64,000 bases of DNA from Nageia nagi (Eukaryota; Pinophyta): assembly GCA_050084985.1 (NCBI GenBank), contig JBITNC010000002.1:26970001-27034000 (forward strand). Reading direction: 5' to 3'. Of the stretch, positions 61,070 through 64,000 are shown in pieces (within the stretch, counting starts at the first letter, position 1; every line of letters starts with the position of its first letter). Made by a program: the position numbers and the translations under genes. Under the pieces are notes generated by a model, which saw nothing but the letters and a program-made list of their open reading frames with translations, had not been told where the DNA came from and ran no database searches.

Positions 61070-62050
61070 TCATTCTAAGCTCAAGTTCTCGTAAGAAGTT
61101 TCATACCCTCCTAAGCTTATTTTCTCATTCAAGAAAATAGGCACTAAAGCTTGTTATGTGATACATTCTCAATACTTAGGTTTTATCCCTTTATGTTCCT
61201 TTCAATTATATTTATCTTATATATCCATCCTTAAGATCTAGGTTTTAACTTTAATTCATCACAACATACTTTAGCTTATTAGCCAACCCAAATGATAGGT
61301 TATGTAAGATGAAGGTTTTTTTTGAAGGGTTCACACTCTATGTGTTAGCCTATTCCACCATCCTTGATTTTTGTTATTCCTCTTTCCAACATAAACTTAA
61401 CCTTAATACCACAAAGCATTAAGTTAATATTATTATCTTAATTTATCACTATATGAGTTCATAGTAACCTTATCTTGGTAACTATAATTTTCAATCCCAT
61501 TGCTCAATAAAGTATGATCTCATGCTTTTGTACTATCACACCAATAGTTCTATTGCCTTTAAAAGCACAAATTGCACATTCATAAATATCAATCATACAC
61601 CATATTATTGATGCTTGCTTATTTCAAATATTTAATAATCATAATTATCATTTTAGTAAAAATATCAATTCAAGCTTATCTTCATTATTCCATTGTGCTC
61701 TTTTTGTAAATATATCATTTGCAATTATTTACATGGAGTTAAATATAAATAATTAAGTATATTTAAGCATGTACTGAAACTAAGCACAACTCATGAAGCA
61801 TTCATAGATCATACCAAGAGTAATTAAAGCATTCATAGATCATACCACAAGCAACGAGCAAGATATACATATGAAAAATTCAAGATACATATGAGAAGTA
61901 TATCAATTACAATATTATCATTGCAAATTGTCTTCCTTATCAAGACATACAATATGTTCTCCTCTAGGATTACGTTCAATTACAAACTACTTTTTATCAT
62001 CATTAATATTTGGGATGAAATATATTTGACTGCAATGTTACGATAAAGTA
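61070..62050. other. non-coding interior of the CACTA element
   Basis: AT-rich; no protein recognised. Two near-identical copies of a CATTCATAGATCATACCA segment lie at about 61800 and 61832. Confidence 0.45.
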
Positions 62051-62889
62051 TAAGGCTCTCTGTTGTCAGGTAAAATGTGTGTGGAGTCAATTGCAAAGTA
62101 GTCATTAGGTCTATCATAAAATATTCTTCTTCTATCAAGTGTGTCAAACCACTTACATTTAAATATCACACACTGGAATGCCCTATAATCCAATTGTATA
62201 ATTTCTTAAAAATTTTCAACATATTTTACTTTTCCTTGTATCAAATTTGTATCTCTTGAACTTGCATGAGTTTCTTGATCAAAATTAGCCATCACTCTAG
62301 AGTCAAATGTCGTTCTTCTCCCATCATTCTTTTCTATTTTGAAGTGTTGACCATATACGCACATTGCAGGGAAAGAAAGTGCCTGTACCTATTTACACAA
62401 AAAATGTTATTAGTACTTGCACATATTTACATGAAAATTGAAGTCTTATAAAAATATTAATAAAAATAATTACCTCAAACTTGTATCCTATAGTGATATT
62501 TAATGCATTTTGATCATAGTCATCTATTTTTCCTCCTACAGCTTATTATTTCATTTCAATTTCATTCTTCATCCATGACCTTGGACATTCTTGTGGACAA
62601 TTTTCCTCTCTTATATTTTCAGGTACACTAGATGTACCCCTTTGATTCTGTATGTGAAAAAAGGTACCTTCTTATTCAATTTTCCTTATTTTAATTTATT
62701 ACAACTCAATCCAATTTTTGCAACATGCATAATGCATCATGATAAATCAGTTTATAGATTCCTGAAGGTCATAATCTATAAATTCACAATGCTATAATAC
62801 ATACTTGTTAGCTAGAAATTAAGTATTAGTACAATTTGTAAATCCAAAATGCATGTACATATCTAAAACATAGTTAATACCTTTAAAAG

Positions 62890-63700
62890 AATACAATGTT
62901 CCACCTCTTTCTAAGACCTCCCCTTCTAATTTCTCATTGTCTTTGCTTGCATTCCACATCTTTGGGGCAGAAGCATCTATTTGGGAAAGATACTTGCATA
63001 AAAAAAGATTCTTATACAATGTATCCTTGTCCCATAGATCCTTCTAGTCATGAATATTGTCTAACAAAACTCTTCAACACTTTCAAAAATATCTTCACAA
63101 AAAATATGTTTCTAGCACTCATAACACCTGCCATGTAAATATCATATATGAGGTGGATCAATAGGTGCACTTGTATGTCCATAAAAGTAGGTGGTAATTC
63201 ATTTTCTAATTTGTTGATAATTTCAACAATTTCTCTATGCCATTGATCTATTGCAACTGCATGTGTCTCCTTTGAAGATAACCACCTGTTCATGAAAATA
63301 TAATATTATCAAAATATTACATATTAAAATGCATAAAATATTAGAAAATAATAATAAATGCATGCTATATTATTTTTCATAGAGTCAAACTATAACATGG
63401 CATACCTTAGAAATAATGATAGTTGATCAATTGCATGTCTAAGATCAAAAGGTAGACCACCACATCCATGAATTGCAATTGGAAAAATATGTTGTAGAAA
63501 GTATGAATGTAAATATAGCAAGTTTTTTTTTATAGAAAATGTGAAAAACATAATATGAGATCAATACCTTCATGGAGTTGTGATAATCATGAGTCTTGAA
63601 TCTTGTGATTTTACCATTAATACTAAATGCACTTCTTAGAGGTGGTCTATAATTTATTGGTGTTTTGATATTTTAAATAAGTTTGGTGTAACTTTTCCAC
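62890..63700 (-). pseudogene. CACTA transposase-associated protein (DUF4218 region)
   Basis: Pieces in order on the minus strand: INGKITRFKTHDYHNSMK followed by a GT donor (exon end 63568); LQHIFPIAIHGCGGLPFDLRHAIDQLSLFLR in parts, ending at a GT donor (63406-63495); then an acceptor at 63293 and WLSSKETHAVAIDQW, IVEIINKLENELPPTFMDIQVHLLIHLIYD (63060-63292), and in a shifted frame LEGSMGQGYIV-ESF. These match the DUF4218 block downstream of the TNP2 transposase (KSHD.H, LLP.AIRG, FPP.FFD.M.HL..HL, PEGS..EGY). Frameshifts and stops show decay. The DDE transposase core itself would lie to the right, outside or at the window edge. Confidence 0.78.
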
Positions 63701-64000
63701 TTCAACTTTTTTCATAAGCCATGTTGTTGTAGGTACTTCTTTTCTTCCGTCTTGATAGTAAGTTATCCATAAAGATTTCATTTTTGGAATATCCTTTAAC
63801 TCATTTCTCATGGCATTAGTATCTACTTCTTTGCTTGTTATATATTAATACAAAGAAGATGCAATATTCTTTACAATATGCATAAGATCCATTAAATATG
63901 TCACTAGCAACTCCTTCCAATATTCTAGTGTGTAAAATATTGATAATTTGTTCATGCCTAAAAACATGTAACCAATTTGTAATAAACATTACATATTTTC

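Larger units (their letters stand above)
60704..64000 (-). mobile_element. CACTA (En/Spm-like) transposon, one end and part of coding region
   Basis: The left end begins CACTACTACCAAAAGG, the typical CACTA terminal motif. It is followed by subterminal repeats of TTGCATCC/GGATGCAAA type (60720-60920). Transposase-associated coding sequence reads on the minus strand at 62890-63700. The other terminus is beyond the window. The element sits within or next to an L1 ORF1 relic. Confidence 0.75.

Overview
The window looks like a gene-poor, AT-rich plant nuclear segment, most likely from a gymnosperm such as a conifer. Clade is an inference from style, not a database result. The reasons are plant-specific gene families (TBL, alpha-dioxygenase, family-1 UGT, PLS-type PPR), 3-3.6 kb introns packed with degenerate repeats, and many nested, decayed retroelements. 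No bacterial-style operons, CRISPR arrays or recognisable RNA genes were seen.

Layout. 1-2440: Ty3/gypsy chromovirus relic (RNase H, integrase, chromodomain). 5193-9080: a complete but non-autonomous copia-like LTR element on the minus strand, with AATGA duplications, iMet primer site and polypurine tract. 9306-9489: 24-bp minisatellite. 9540-10850: PPR pseudogene. 12399-20506 (minus): the only gene that looks intact, a three-exon trichome-birefringence-like (TBL) wall polysaccharide O-acetyltransferase of 468 residues. 23672-39537: an L1-type LINE split by a 9.2-kb copia element (23944-33121, TGGAT duplications, LTRs differing at 6 of 490 positions) and by two solo LTRs in opposite orientation. 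39660-42420: another LINE relic. 43027-45990 (minus): an alpha-dioxygenase pseudogene with ten recognisable exons and several frameshifts. 47150-56950: a different LINE lineage, split by a second copia element (49125-53973, TAGGT duplications) that has lost gag and most of RT/RNase H. 57660-57817: foldback element. 57981-58440 (minus): C-terminal UGT fragment. 59368-60703: second L1 ORF1 relic, cut by the terminus of a CACTA transposon (60704 to window end, minus strand).

How the parts relate. Almost everything is explained by successive transposition: LINEs first, solo LTRs and copia elements into the LINEs, a CACTA element into another LINE. Two points stand out. (1) The long leader of the copia family, between primer site and gag, holds different host-like gene fragments in its two copies (a dihydroflavonol/anthocyanidin-reductase-like piece in one, a PPR piece in the other), each followed by a C/T-rich block, as if the leader were a variable cargo site. 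(2) The same family carries, between RNase H and the 3' LTR, ten 49-67-bp repeats that each encode a short hairpin whose arms co-vary, suggesting a conserved RNA structure of unknown role.
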